A DNA stretch of 64,000 nt. Origin: Bacillus sp. B15-48. Lineage in GTDB: Bacteria; Bacillota; Bacilli; Bacillales; Cytobacillaceae. The notes under the pieces are model-generated. The model saw only the letters and a program-made list of their open reading frames with translations. It was not told where the DNA came from and did no database searches. A program made the position numbers and the translations under genes. The stretch's first letter is position 1. Every line of letters begins with the position of its first letter. The stretch covers positions 248,001 through 312,000 of the forward strand of contig NZ_WOFU01000002.1 of NCBI RefSeq assembly GCF_016879755.1. Direction: 5' to 3'. This document shows positions 18,250 through 27,213 of this stretch, in pieces.

Positions 18250-18281
18250 AAAGGAAGGCCCAAATAGCGGGCCTTCCTTTA
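18250..18281. terminator. Strong hairpin between convergent genes
   Basis: AAAGGAAGGCCC / GGGCCTTCCTTT is a perfect 12-bp stem with a 7-base loop between the GNAT gene and nrnB. The U-tract is only three bases long in either direction. Confidence 0.75.
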
Positions 18282-18320
18282 AAATCATTTTATATTATGA
18301 AATGTTAAACTGATTTGGAT

Positions 18321-19517
18321 TTATTTACTTAAGCCCTCCTTTAAATAAAAATCAACTAAGAAAGATACATAAACATCATCTCGTACAAGCCATACACCAT
18401 ATTTCCTTTTCAACGCGTACTCAGCTGATTGAAAATCATTATGACCTTCTTCATAAATGTTCCCGTTTTTATCAACTACCCATAGACCTTCTTTATTTGG
18501 ATAGATAAAATATTTACCACCTTTTTTGCATTCATATAGTGAACCTTTTGGAGACAGTTTTAAGTTATATTTATTTTTAAATGCATCTGGATGAATGGTT
18601 TCAAGCGGGAACAACTTCTGAACGTATAAATCAAACGCTTCTTTGCTCATTGAACAACCTGATGCTTTTGCATGGCCTCCACCACCAAATTGACCAGCAA
18701 TGGCAGAAACATCTATATGGTCATGGTTCGTTCGAAAGCTTATTTTCTTGCCACCAACATTAAGTATCGCTATATAATCCAAATAAGGAAATTCCTTCAT
18801 CAACTCGTTTCCTAATTCCGAATGGTATGATTCTGCATGTACAACTCCCGCACAAAAATCACCGATAAATGTTTGTACAATTTCCCGCTTTTTTCTACGA
18901 ACATAACGTTCAATTTTATCCTCTTCCATCGCTAAGAGCTTTTGTTCAAACTCATCGAATTCAAATTCTGCTTGGCTTTTTAAGCGTTCAATCATATTCT
19001 CCTCAAATTCATCAATCGAGAACATGAAGAACAAATCGTTTAGCTGTTTTGCCATAATATTATCATTCTTGTCCCACTCCCACGTATCATACTGCCGGAC
19101 AAGTTCGATAAAACCTTCAATCGCTTTTGATGTTTCGAGCCATTGATGTTCAATTAAATATTCATAAAAAAGTGAGGTCGCTGATGTTAACCTCCCATCA
19201 TCGTATTCGATCTGCACCATTCCCCAGTCATAATCATTAAAGTGAATGGCCGTCTTATGATGATCAATTAATTTAACCTTTCCGCCATTCTTATAAAAGT
19301 CTTGAATGTTTTTTGTGTTTTCTTCATTAATTGATAAATCGGTGATAAATAGCTGTTCATATTCATGCTCATTCTCCCGTTCAAACAGTTGGGCAATTTG
19401 ATAATCTAACCCCATTACAGAATTATATCGTACATCGACCATGTCCCCAAAAGCTAACTTTGCTAAAATTCCACACCCTACTCCGTCAAGATCATTATGA
19501 GTATACAATTTATACAT
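18321..19517 (-). CDS. nrnB: DHH-DHHA1 phosphoesterase, NrnB-type oligoribonuclease
   Basis: 398 residues, the length of Bacillus NrnB (YngD). The DHH domain begins YTHNDLDGVGCGI (metal-binding Asp pair), followed by FITDLS and the DHH motif LIDHHKTA. The C-terminal DHHA1 substrate motif is GQFGGGGHAKASG. A further domain of about 85 residues follows. NrnB degrades nano-RNAs (2-5 nt) and related small substrates in the cytoplasm. AGGTGAAG precedes the ATG. It is monocistronic. Confidence 0.9.
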   Translation of the reverse strand: MYKLYTHNDLDGVGCGILAKLAFGDMVDVRYNSVMGLDYQIAQLFERENEHEYEQLFITDLSINEENTKNIQDFYKNGGKVKLIDHHKTAIHFNDYDWGMVQIEYDDGRLTSATSLFYEYLIEHQWLETSKAIEGFIELVRQYDTWEWDKNDNIMAKQLNDLFFMFSIDEFEENMIERLKSQAEFEFDEFEQKLLAMEEDKIERYVRRKKREIVQTFIGDFCAGVVHAESYHSELGNELMKEFPYLDYIAILNVGGKKISFRTNHDHIDVSAIAGQFGGGGHAKASGCSMSKEAFDLYVQKLFPLETIHPDAFKNKYNLKLSPKGSLYECKKGGKYFIYPNKEGLWVVDKNGNIYEEGHNDFQSAEYALKRKYGVWLVRDDVYVSFLVDFYLKEGLSK

Positions 19518-19630
19518 TTTTCTTCACCTACAATCACTTTCTCTTCCTACCTAGGGTTTCTATTTTTCGCTATTTTAAACGAAAAACGTGCACCTTAGCT
19601 AAACATTATTTAACAACTGTTTTTTAATTT

Positions 19631-19659
19631 CAAAAAAAAGAAGCGTATCACTCGCTTCT
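19631..19659 (-). terminator. Intrinsic terminator of the SDR gene
   Basis: AGAAGCG / CGCTTCT stem followed by TTTTTTT on the minus strand, just after the stop. Confidence 0.9.
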
Positions 19660-19663
19660 CCCT

Positions 19664-20443
19664 TTATATTTCCTTTCGAAATGCTTTTCCAAGGACATCT
19701 TTCCCCCCTGTAACTGGAATAATACTTCCAGTTATGAAATCGGATTTTTCATCTACCAGAAAAGAAATGACTCTGGAAACATCCTCTCCAGTTCCAGGTC
19801 TTCCCACCGGTACGTAATCATCGTTTACTCCGATGGCATCCTTAATCTCTCGTTCCTTCCACTTGCCAACAATATCACCAGGACAAACCATATTAACAGT
19901 GATTCCATGCTCTGCCTCTTCAATTGCAAGCGTTTTCGTAAGTGAAGCAAGTCCAGTTTTAGCTGCAGCAAATGCTGACCGGTAAATCCATCCTGGAGTA
20001 GATTCGACCCGATCAAAACCAATAGTTATTATTCTTCCCCAATTTTGCTTCCTCATGATGGGAACTAACAGCCGTGAAAGATAAAAAGCCGAGTTAAGAT
20101 TTCCATTAATTAAATAATCCCATTCATCAACTGAATAATCTACCAGCTTCTTTCGCTCATGAACATATGGTCCGGCATTATGAACAAGAATATCAATCTT
20201 GGGGAATCGGAGTAAACTTTTATTAACTAACTGTTGGCATTGATTGTAGTCTGTAATGTCGGCTCTTTCGATGTAGTTTTCTGTCCCATATCTCGCTGTC
20301 AATTCTTGTGCTAATGCCTCTGCATCCCTTTGACTTTCTCGAAAATTAATCATTAAATTCACGCCAATTGTAGCAAGCTGGATAGCCGTCGTTCTCCCAA
20401 TTCCAGTTGCTCCTCCAGTCAACAACGCTATTTTTTTATTCAC
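19664..20443 (-). CDS. SDR-family protein with substituted catalytic residues
   Basis: 259 residues with an intact Rossmann NAD(P)-binding site (LLTGGATGIGRT, then VHNAGPYV). At the position of the usual Tyr-x3-Lys the sequence is FAAAK, so the catalytic Tyr appears to be Phe, and no Ser is obvious at the usual position 13 residues earlier (ITIGFDRVE). The cofactor fold and C-terminus (VNMVCPGDIVG, TGSIIPVTGGKD) look normal. It resembles the B. subtilis YtkK group. The GTG at 20443 is preferred (GGGGGT just upstream), but the ATG at 20455 is possible. Activity is doubtful or unusual. Confidence 0.78.
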   Translation of the reverse strand: MNKKIALLTGGATGIGRTTAIQLATIGVNLMINFRESQRDAEALAQELTARYGTENYIERADITDYNQCQQLVNKSLLRFPKIDILVHNAGPYVHERKKLVDYSVDEWDYLINGNLNSAFYLSRLLVPIMRKQNWGRIITIGFDRVESTPGWIYRSAFAAAKTGLASLTKTLAIEEAEHGITVNMVCPGDIVGKWKEREIKDAIGVNDDYVPVGRPGTGEDVSRVISFLVDEKSDFITGSIIPVTGGKDVLGKAFRKEI

Positions 20444-20639
20444 TATTACCCCCATAAATAATTCAGTCATCTTTATCATTATATTAAATAGAACAACATG
20501 TTTATGCAAACTCTTAACCTCAAAACTACTAATCTTTATCTTTTATTTTCCATATTGAACAACGAATCATTTCCTTGCATATGATGAAGCAACACAATTT
20601 TGTATCCAACGACAACGAAACGTAAAGGAGGAAAGCTGG

Positions 20640-21119
20640 ATGCTCCCATGGAACAATTTTCCTTTTAGCGACGAAATGAAAAAGATGCTTCATAGCAATG
20701 GATCAACTGAAATCGATAAATATGTCCATGAAATGCTCAACAAAATGATGCCGAAAAACATGGAAGGGATGGCCAATCCCCAATCCTGGATGAAAGGAAT
20801 GCCAGCTTTTCAACAAGAATCACAGCAGCAATCCGAAGATAGGCAGGTACAAATAGCTGTGTTTGAAACACATGATTTTGTATTCATCCGAATTCCAATT
20901 GAAGATGAACACTGGCTAAAAGAAATGAAAATATTTTATACATCCCATGAACTAATTATTGAAAATATTCCAAAATCTGAAGATAAAAACACCATTACAT
21001 TACCCGTGCCAGTTAGAAAAAAAGGCGCAACTGCTACCCATAGAGATTGTATTTTAGAGATAAAAATCCCGAGAAGCATACAGTCACAAATATCCGAAAT
21101 ATCTGTTCCCGATGTCTAA
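20640..21119 (+). CDS. Hsp20-like protein, spore type, first copy
   Basis: 159 residues. The N-terminal 75 residues are Met/Gln-rich and probably helical or disordered; the C-terminal 85 residues have the alternating beta pattern of an alpha-crystallin domain (FVFIRIPIEDEH, HELIIENIP, ILEIKIPRS). The degenerate domain and Met-rich head resemble spore-coat or germination associated Hsp20 proteins (CotM/GerT group) rather than heat-shock chaperones. AAAGGAGG precedes the ATG. It is followed at 29 bases by a second Hsp20 gene. Confidence 0.72.
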   Translation: MLPWNNFPFSDEMKKMLHSNGSTEIDKYVHEMLNKMMPKNMEGMANPQSWMKGMPAFQQESQQQSEDRQVQIAVFETHDFVFIRIPIEDEHWLKEMKIFYTSHELIIENIPKSEDKNTITLPVPVRKKGATATHRDCILEIKIPRSIQSQISEISVPDV

Positions 21120-21148
21120 AAGATTTAAACCTAAAGGAGGAATTAAGA

Positions 21149-21658
21149 GTGGAAGATGATAAGTTAAAGGGTTGGCTTGATGCCTCAAAACAAAAAGCCG
21201 CTGAGAGTTTTTGGAAAGAAGTGTTCAATCAAAATCATCATCCATTTTCAACCTATCTAAATTTCGATGAAGATACGAACTCTACAAACGAACCTAGAAT
21301 GAAATCATTGTTCCCAATTTGTGACATCTATGAAAAAGGAAATCATTTATTCGTTGAAGCTGAACTACCAGGTATGTCCAAACAAGATATTTCTGTGAGC
21401 TTAAAGGGGCAGGATTTAATAATCGCGGGTAAATATTCAACATTAAAGCCAGGGCTTCACTACTACTTAAAAGAGCGTGAGAATCGTCATTTCGAAAAAA
21501 AGATTATTCTCCCAGTAAAAATAAATAAAACAGGCATTCGTTCCAGCCTGGAAGATGGTTTATTAACGATCGAACTACCAATTATAAGAGAAGAGGATTC
21601 TGTGCCAATTTATATTGACCTTTCTTCCTCAACTCCTCCAAGCCCTTTACAACCTTAA
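21149..21658 (+). CDS. Hsp20-like protein, spore type, second copy
   Basis: 169 residues with a clearer alpha-crystallin domain (about 55-150: FPICDIYEKGNHLFVEAELP, GQDLIIAGKY, ILPVKINKTGIRSSLEDGLL). It lacks the full GVL/I-x-I end motif of chaperones but keeps DGLLTIELP. The GTG at 21149 has AAAGGAGG 8 bases upstream; an ATG at 21047 would overlap the preceding gene by 70 bases. It forms a two-gene unit with the preceding Hsp20. GerT/CotM-like function in spore coat or germination is plausible. Confidence 0.8.
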   Translation: MEDDKLKGWLDASKQKAAESFWKEVFNQNHHPFSTYLNFDEDTNSTNEPRMKSLFPICDIYEKGNHLFVEAELPGMSKQDISVSLKGQDLIIAGKYSTLKPGLHYYLKERENRHFEKKIILPVKINKTGIRSSLEDGLLTIELPIIREEDSVPIYIDLSSSTPPSPLQP

Positions 21659-21691
21659 AAAAGTCATTTAAGTCAACGAACGGAGGAACAC

Positions 21692-23089
21692 TTAAACAAC
21701 AGGGAAAAAAATCCTGACATTCGTCCCTTTTCCAATTTCACTTTTAATTTCAAACATCCCACCATGAAGCCTTACCAGCTTTTCAACGATTGATAACCCA
21801 AGACCTGTTCCTCCGTTCCTTCTCGCTCTTCCTTTATCTACACGATAAAACCGTTCGGTAAGCTTCGATAAATCTTCTGGAGGAATTCCAATACCCGTAT
21901 CAGAAATTTCAACCAATGCACCAAAATGGTGTTTTTTTAATGTAATCGAAATTTCTCCGCCAGGATCTGTGTATCGTACAGCATTATCCATAATGTTTTG
22001 GAGAATTTGCTCTACCCTTCCATCGTCTGCATGAATAATTATATCTGGATTAAGATTTGTATATAGCGTAATTTGTTTTTCGGTTAATTCTTGAGCATAT
22101 TTTTGAACAAAATCCTCAATCAATTGAGCCAGTGGAAATGGATGTTTTTCAAATGAGTATTGGCCTGCATCAAGTTTCGATAAGTCAAGGAGATCGGAGA
22201 CTAACTTCACCATTCTTGTCGCTTCTCGGTTAATGAGTTTAAGATATTTTTGTTGTTCCGTATGATCCTTTACAATTCCAGACGCAAGTCCCTCACTGTA
22301 CCCTTTTATATAAGAAATAGGTGTCCTTAATTCATGAGAAACATCAGCTAAAAAATCACGTTTTCTCGTATCTTCTTGTTGAATTGATGCTGACATTTGA
22401 TTAAATGCCGCCGCCAATTGGCCAACTTCATCATTTGATTGAATTTTAACCCTTGTTGAATAATCACCCTGTGATACTTTCTTTGCTGCATTTTTCATGT
22501 TCACTAATGGTCTCGTTAAGCGATCAATCATCATGTATCCGAAAAACAGCGCCAACGCAATAAAGGTGATGCCCCCAAACATCCATAGATAGGAAAATTC
22601 TCTCGTTAATTCCGAGATTTTCGCAAGTGGGATGTATAAAAAGAGAATTCCTTCTAAACTGCCTTGATCCAATAATGGAAAAAACACAGCAATTACTTCT
22701 CGATTAAAATATTCTTTAAACCCATTCACTGAGACAGCATTGCCTTTTAAGAGCTCATCTAACTGACTTTGAGTAATAACAGGTTCTTTATTTATTTCAA
22801 AAAGAAAACAATCATTGAGCTCAGAATGGTTTTTTATTAAGAATATTTCTGTGCTAGATTTTTCATTATACCATTGAATATTTTTTTTAAGTTCACTTGA
22901 AACCGGCCCACCCTTATAATCATTCGCTAATTGTTCACCTTCTTGATAAAGATCTTCTGCAATACGATCAACATATAATTTTTCATAGAAAAGATATGAA
23001 AACACAAATGAAACAACAATAGTAATAATGACTGAAAAAGTAATTGTCAACCACAGCTTCTTTAATAAGCTGTCAGCTAAGAATTTCAT
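21692..23089 (-). CDS. Sensor histidine kinase (HAMP-HisKA-HATPase)
   Basis: 465 residues. TM helix about 13-33, an extracytoplasmic domain of about 130 residues, TM helix about 167-187, then HAMP, HisKA with phospho-accepting His in FLADVSHELRTPISY, and an ATPase domain with DNAVRYTD, DTGIGIPPED and GGTGLGLS. The sensor domain has few Cys and no recognisable ligand fold. Its ATG overlaps the stop of the response regulator by one base, so the pair is translationally coupled. The stimulus is unknown. Confidence 0.92.
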   Translation of the reverse strand: MKFLADSLLKKLWLTITFSVIITIVVSFVFSYLFYEKLYVDRIAEDLYQEGEQLANDYKGGPVSSELKKNIQWYNEKSSTEIFLIKNHSELNDCFLFEINKEPVITQSQLDELLKGNAVSVNGFKEYFNREVIAVFFPLLDQGSLEGILFLYIPLAKISELTREFSYLWMFGGITFIALALFFGYMMIDRLTRPLVNMKNAAKKVSQGDYSTRVKIQSNDEVGQLAAAFNQMSASIQQEDTRKRDFLADVSHELRTPISYIKGYSEGLASGIVKDHTEQQKYLKLINREATRMVKLVSDLLDLSKLDAGQYSFEKHPFPLAQLIEDFVQKYAQELTEKQITLYTNLNPDIIIHADDGRVEQILQNIMDNAVRYTDPGGEISITLKKHHFGALVEISDTGIGIPPEDLSKLTERFYRVDKGRARRNGGTGLGLSIVEKLVRLHGGMFEIKSEIGKGTNVRIFFPVV

Positions 23090-23766
23090 CAGTCTGACAC
23101 CTCAAATTTATAGCCAATGCCCCAAATTGTTTGGATATAATCACCTATACCCAATTTCATTCTTAATGTTTTTATATGGGTATCAACTGTTCGTAAACTT
23201 CCGAGATAATCGATGCCCCAAACGTTTTCTAATAACTGCTCCCGACTTAATGCCTGAGAGTGATGCTCAATTAAAAAATTAAGCAACTCATATTCTTTTA
23301 AAGTTAAAGAGATCATTTTTCCGTCCACACTTACACGTCGAGCCTTTTTATCAATGGCTATTTTTCCGAATTTATAAATCTTCTCTTCCTGAACGACTGG
23401 TGAAGTCCGCCTTAAAACAGCTCCAATTCGCGCGACGAGTTCTCCTGGGCTAAATGGCTTAACAATATAATCATCACCGCCAAGTTTTAGTGCCTTCACT
23501 TTGTCCCATTCTTCGCCTTTTGCCGATAAAAAGATAATTGGAACTTGAGAAAAAGAACGAATCGATTCACAAACAGAAAAACCATCCTCTTCTGGCATCA
23601 TTATATCAAGTGTTACAAGGTCAACCTGTTGCTGTTCTAGGATGGCATATGCCTCCATCCCACTAGCAGCTTGAAAACAGGAATAACCAGAGTTTTCTAA
23701 ATAAATTTGCACTAAATCACGCATATCTTCCTCATCATCAACTATCAAAACCCGTACAGGATTCAT
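23089..23766 (-). CDS. OmpR/PhoB-family response regulator
   Basis: 225 residues. The receiver domain has the acidic pocket (VDDEED), the phospho-accepting Asp in LVTLDIMMPEEDG, and Lys in YIVKPFSPGE. The C-terminal winged-helix (about 130-222) ends in TVDTHIKTLRMKLG and WGIGYKFE, the standard DNA-binding signature. It is the partner of the kinase encoded downstream. Target genes are not evident here. Confidence 0.93.
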   Translation of the reverse strand: MNPVRVLIVDDEEDMRDLVQIYLENSGYSCFQAASGMEAYAILEQQQVDLVTLDIMMPEEDGFSVCESIRSFSQVPIIFLSAKGEEWDKVKALKLGGDDYIVKPFSPGELVARIGAVLRRTSPVVQEEKIYKFGKIAIDKKARRVSVDGKMISLTLKEYELLNFLIEHHSQALSREQLLENVWGIDYLGSLRTVDTHIKTLRMKLGIGDYIQTIWGIGYKFEVSD

Positions 23767-23947
23767 CTACTATCGCTCCCTTGACAATTTAAACATGCAT
23801 TACCAAACAATCAAGTCTAATTGATTATTCGTATCCATCCATATTATACCTTTAAAAAGATGGTGAAAATATGACGATTATGAGAAGAGTTTGCTGAAAT
23901 AACTCATAATTTCCACATAATTAGTGAAAACCTTTCTTCATCAAATA

Positions 23948-23981
23948 AAAAACCCGATCGATAACCAACATGATCAGGTTT
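23948..23981 (-). terminator. Weak terminator after the 95-residue gene
   Basis: Minus-strand AAACCTGATC / GATCGGGTT with one mismatch and a U-rich tail; the 5' arm overlaps the stop codon. Confidence 0.6.
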
Positions 23982-24261
23982 CCTTTTCATCATTTAATTT
24001 TGACAGATATTCGATATGAAGCTGAATTAGCTTTAGCTTCGCTTCATTATTAATTGAAGAATTTACAATCCGTTTTGTTGCTAAGTAGTACTTCTCGTAA
24101 AATGTTTTCCTAACTCTAGGATGAGAGTTCTCGTCTCTTAACTCTCTAATGATTGCTTCTTTAAGGATTCCTTGTGGTTCGAGTTTCTCATTCGTAAGTT
24201 GACGATTATTCCATAACTTTCGATAATCTTCAAGCAAGTCATTATCATCATATATGGTCAT
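23974..24261 (-). CDS. Unknown 95-residue soluble protein
   Basis: I do not recognise this protein. It is charged, with predicted helices throughout (EDYRKLWNNRQ, LKEAIIRELRDE, AKLKLIQLHIEYLSKL). No Cys or metal motif is present. AGGTGATG lies 7 bases before the ATG, so translation looks real. It is divergent from the zinc-ribbon gene. Confidence 0.6.
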   Translation of the reverse strand: MTIYDDNDLLEDYRKLWNNRQLTNEKLEPQGILKEAIIRELRDENSHPRVRKTFYEKYYLATKRIVNSSINNEAKLKLIQLHIEYLSKLNDEKET

Positions 24262-24364
24262 CTCTGCTCATCACCTCAATTGGCTTATATTCTCCTTTTT
24301 GCATCCTACATAAATGGGCAAACCAATGCAAAAAATACCGGTATTGATAAAGGGGGTTATAAAA

Positions 24365-24607
24365 ATGAATATGCCATATAGGTGCCCAAATTGCAAAACA
24401 AATAAAAGTAGGTTCAACCTCATTCAACAAGTTCCTCACTACGTAAAACTGGATCCAAAGTCTGGTGAGATTATTGAGCAATATGCAGACGGCCAATTAG
24501 ATCCCTTCCACACTCCATATCGAGGGCCTGAAATGAAAGTCCAATGTGCAGTTTGTGGATTAGTTGAAGATGAACGTACATTTATTAAGTTCGGTGAAAA
24601 AAATTAG
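24365..24607 (+). CDS. Small zinc-ribbon protein
   Basis: 80 residues. Two CxxC pairs (YRCPNCKTN near the start and VQCAVCGLVE near residue 60) form a zinc ribbon, separated by a charged linker (KLDPKSGEIIEQY). AAGGGGG lies about 10 bases before the ATG at 24365. The function is unknown; such proteins often bind RNA or nucleic acid polymerases. It is convergent with the following gene. Confidence 0.75.
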   Translation: MNMPYRCPNCKTNKSRFNLIQQVPHYVKLDPKSGEIIEQYADGQLDPFHTPYRGPEMKVQCAVCGLVEDERTFIKFGEKN

Positions 24608-24614
24608 AAAATAC

Positions 24615-24648
24615 AAAAGACCAAATCATGTTGATTTGGTCTAAAAAA
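24615..24648 (-). terminator. Intrinsic terminator
   Basis: AGACCAAATC / GATTTGGTCT stem; on the minus strand it is followed by TTTTG, and on the plus strand by no U-run. Confidence 0.75.
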
Positions 24649-24653
24649 CGTCC

Positions 24654-25478
24654 TTATTTTTCGCTAACTAGGTCCACTTTCCCGAAAAATGCAATTGAAT
24701 CTACCTTCCAACCGTCAAAAGGAGATAACCTTACGAGTGTGAGCGTTCCATCATATTGATAAAATCCAATCCCTTTCAATTGTAATAAAAGAGTAACAGG
24801 AACGAATAATGCAAGTTCGTCACCAATGTCTTCTTTAGGAAGAACTGCCATCCGATTGATCGTAACATTATCAATTTTAGGAAGGATTTCCTCCCAATTA
24901 AGGTGTTGTAAAGACGTTTGTGAAACAATTTTAGAATCTTGCTGCTTTATTCCTGTTAAATAGGCATTGGCTAAGTCATAAGCATCTGTCTCATTCAAAT
25001 AACTTTCAAGTTCCCCTGATGCTTTTAAAATCATAAGCTTATGAGATAAGTCCATAAAATTCGTTCGATGAGTTGTACTGCCATAGAAATGAATACAGAA
25101 ATGACCAGGGAAATTGTTCCTTAAAGCACCGGCGCCATGGGGCATCCCATGCATCGAGGCAGCAATTTTCTTTTTATTTGAATGCACAATAATCGCTCGC
25201 CGTTTCCAACTCCATTTCCCATTATAAATTTCCTTCATAATCTTTGTATCCTGAGCTGTTAGTGGTTGTACATCTGCGTGTCGACTCCCAGCCCGGCGTT
25301 GAACACGAAACTTCTTTCCAGTTTCCAAGTCTACGACTGTAAATTTACTATATTTTGGAAGTATCTCATTTACCTCATCCCAATTGAGCCTTAGGATTTC
25401 ATTTTGCTTCTCTTGAATTCCATTTCCACCGGTTGCCAATAAAAAAATGACCATCAATGATAAAGGGAATAATCTCAT
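24654..25478 (-). CDS. Secreted protein of a conserved, poorly known family
   Basis: 274 residues with a signal peptide (hydrophobic to about residue 17, no lipobox Cys). A central domain of about 110 residues has many conserved-looking polar residues (SRHADVQPL, GKWSWKRRAIIV, ASMHGMPHGAGALRNNFPGH, FCIHFYGSTTHRT). I recall this domain from LysM- or cell-wall-linked Bacillaceae proteins, but cannot name its activity. The paired His and Cys near residues 120-140 look catalytic. The C-terminal third is beta-rich. A GGTGATG site 6 bases upstream supports the ATG at 25478. Confidence 0.72.
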   Translation of the reverse strand: MRLFPLSLMVIFLLATGGNGIQEKQNEILRLNWDEVNEILPKYSKFTVVDLETGKKFRVQRRAGSRHADVQPLTAQDTKIMKEIYNGKWSWKRRAIIVHSNKKKIAASMHGMPHGAGALRNNFPGHFCIHFYGSTTHRTNFMDLSHKLMILKASGELESYLNETDAYDLANAYLTGIKQQDSKIVSQTSLQHLNWEEILPKIDNVTINRMAVLPKEDIGDELALFVPVTLLLQLKGIGFYQYDGTLTLVRLSPFDGWKVDSIAFFGKVDLVSEK

Positions 25479-25567
25479 CAACATCACCATTCCGTTTTTT
25501 GAGTCTGCGTTGAAAGTTTAACCATTTTCTAGGCACGCTATTCGACTGTTTATTGTTTCTCACCAAC

Positions 25568-25608
25568 AAAAAAGACAGGCTTAAAAACCATTGGTTTTTA
25601 GCCTGCCT
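25568..25608 (-). terminator. Intrinsic terminator of ctpA
   Basis: GGCAGGCTAAAAACC / GGTTTTTAAGCCTGTC with one bulge and a TTTTTT tail on the minus strand. Confidence 0.93.
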
Positions 25609-25612
25609 CCGT

Positions 25613-27106
25613 TTACTTCATTTCTTTTTTTAATACTTCGATCGCTTTTTTCATTTGCGGATCATCTTCAATCATTTTATTACGCACAGCTGACATAAGC
25701 TCAAGTGTAGAGCTTCCAGTTAAAACGCCTGTCACTTCTAATTCACGATCTTTCTGAAATTGTTTTACAGCTTCACTCGTTTTCTCATCAAAAAAGCCAT
25801 CTTCCCGACCTGGGTTATACCCAAGAACTTGCAACATTGTTTGAGCTGATTTTACTTGTTCGGATGCTATTGATACTGTTAATTCAGCTTCAGGGTCAAT
25901 AAATGGTAAGGATGCATACTCTGGTAAGTCAACTTCATAATCGGGCTTTATTCCCTTCTGATGAATCCAATTTCCATTCGGGGTGAGCCATTTATCGGTT
26001 GTGAGTTTAATATTTGACCCGTCGCGGAAATTTTCAGCCCGCTGAACTGTCCCTTTTCCAAATGTTGTTTGACCTATTAATGGAACTCCTGTAGATTCAC
26101 TAACGGCTCCTGCAAGAATTTCAGAGGCACTTGCACTTCCTTTATCAACCAAGACCACAAGGGGGAAATCGATTGGTCCATTCCCTGCGGAAGAGAATTC
26201 CTCTATATTCTTCTCCTTATCCTCTACTTGAAAAATAACCTCGCCTGCAGGTACAAATAAACTAGTAATTTTTAGTGCTTGGTCTAGTAGTCCACCAGGG
26301 TTTTGGCGTAAATCAAGTACAAGACCTTTCATCCCTTGATCTTGAAGATCCTTTAACACAACAACAAGTTCATCATACGTATGTTCTGAAAAATTCGTAA
26401 TTTGTACTTGTCCTATCTCTCCATCAATCATTTCTCCGTAAACCGTTTCAATCGGAATCGTATCACGGGTGATCGTAACATCTGTCGGGTCTGCATCCGC
26501 ACGTTTAATCGTTAACTTTACTTTTGTCCCTTTTTCTCCCCGTATTAACGCAACCGCTTCTGTTGTTGTCATACCTTGGATACTTTCTCCATCAACCGAA
26601 AGAATTACATCTTCTGGTAACAGACCAGCCTTTTCTGCAGGTGACCCCTTTAACGGTGAGACGATGACAATATATCCATCTCTAGCCTGGATTTCAGCAC
26701 CGATTCCTTCAAAAGAAGCGGAAATACTTTCATGGAATTTTTTCGCATCTTCTTGGCTCATATAATCGGAATAAGGATCATCTAAAGACTCAATCATCCC
26801 ATTAATTGCACCGTCAATTAGCTTTTCCTTATCGACTTCGATATAATAATTTTCTCGTAGTGTATCATATGCATCGTATAATTTTGTGAATTCTTGTCGA
26901 TCTTGTACAATTCTTACTGCCTTTTCATCATCACCAAAGGCCAAAGCAAATGTCGTTATTCCTGCTGTTAAAAAAACAATAAAAAACATAAGCATGACTA
27001 AATGGAATTTTTTTATAAAGACAAAGTTTTGTTTTGGTTCCGTTTCTCCTATATCTGCAAGACTCTTTTCTTCTACGTCTGCATTCTTATTATTCTCTTG
27101 ATCCAA
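25613..27106 (-). CDS. ctpA: Carboxy-terminal processing protease, S41 family (CtpA-like)
   Basis: About 497 residues. One membrane helix near residue 35-55 anchors it outside the cell. A PDZ domain (SPLKGSPAEKAGLLPEDVIL) is followed by the S41 protease with catalytic Ser in KGSASASEILAG and Lys in TTFGKGTVQ. A peptidoglycan-binding domain (LQVLGYNPGREDGFFDEKTS) closes the protein. The start is uncertain: TTG at 27106 has AAGTGGTG 6-7 bases upstream, while TTG 27124 and GTG 27115 are alternatives. It lies downstream of yodJ and deoD as in B. subtilis. Substrates are secreted or spore proteins. Confidence 0.92.
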   Translation of the reverse strand: MDQENNKNADVEEKSLADIGETEPKQNFVFIKKFHLVMLMFFIVFLTAGITTFALAFGDDEKAVRIVQDRQEFTKLYDAYDTLRENYYIEVDKEKLIDGAINGMIESLDDPYSDYMSQEDAKKFHESISASFEGIGAEIQARDGYIVIVSPLKGSPAEKAGLLPEDVILSVDGESIQGMTTTEAVALIRGEKGTKVKLTIKRADADPTDVTITRDTIPIETVYGEMIDGEIGQVQITNFSEHTYDELVVVLKDLQDQGMKGLVLDLRQNPGGLLDQALKITSLFVPAGEVIFQVEDKEKNIEEFSSAGNGPIDFPLVVLVDKGSASASEILAGAVSESTGVPLIGQTTFGKGTVQRAENFRDGSNIKLTTDKWLTPNGNWIHQKGIKPDYEVDLPEYASLPFIDPEAELTVSIASEQVKSAQTMLQVLGYNPGREDGFFDEKTSEAVKQFQKDRELEVTGVLTGSSTLELMSAVRNKMIEDDPQMKKAIEVLKKEMK

Positions 27107-27213
27107 TCCGTTCACCACTTTCAAAACTTAAACTTAGTGTTAAAACCCTTAATTTTTAGAATATCATTTTTACTATAAAAAAAACAGGAAAATTAAATGC
27201 GCCATTTGTCAGC

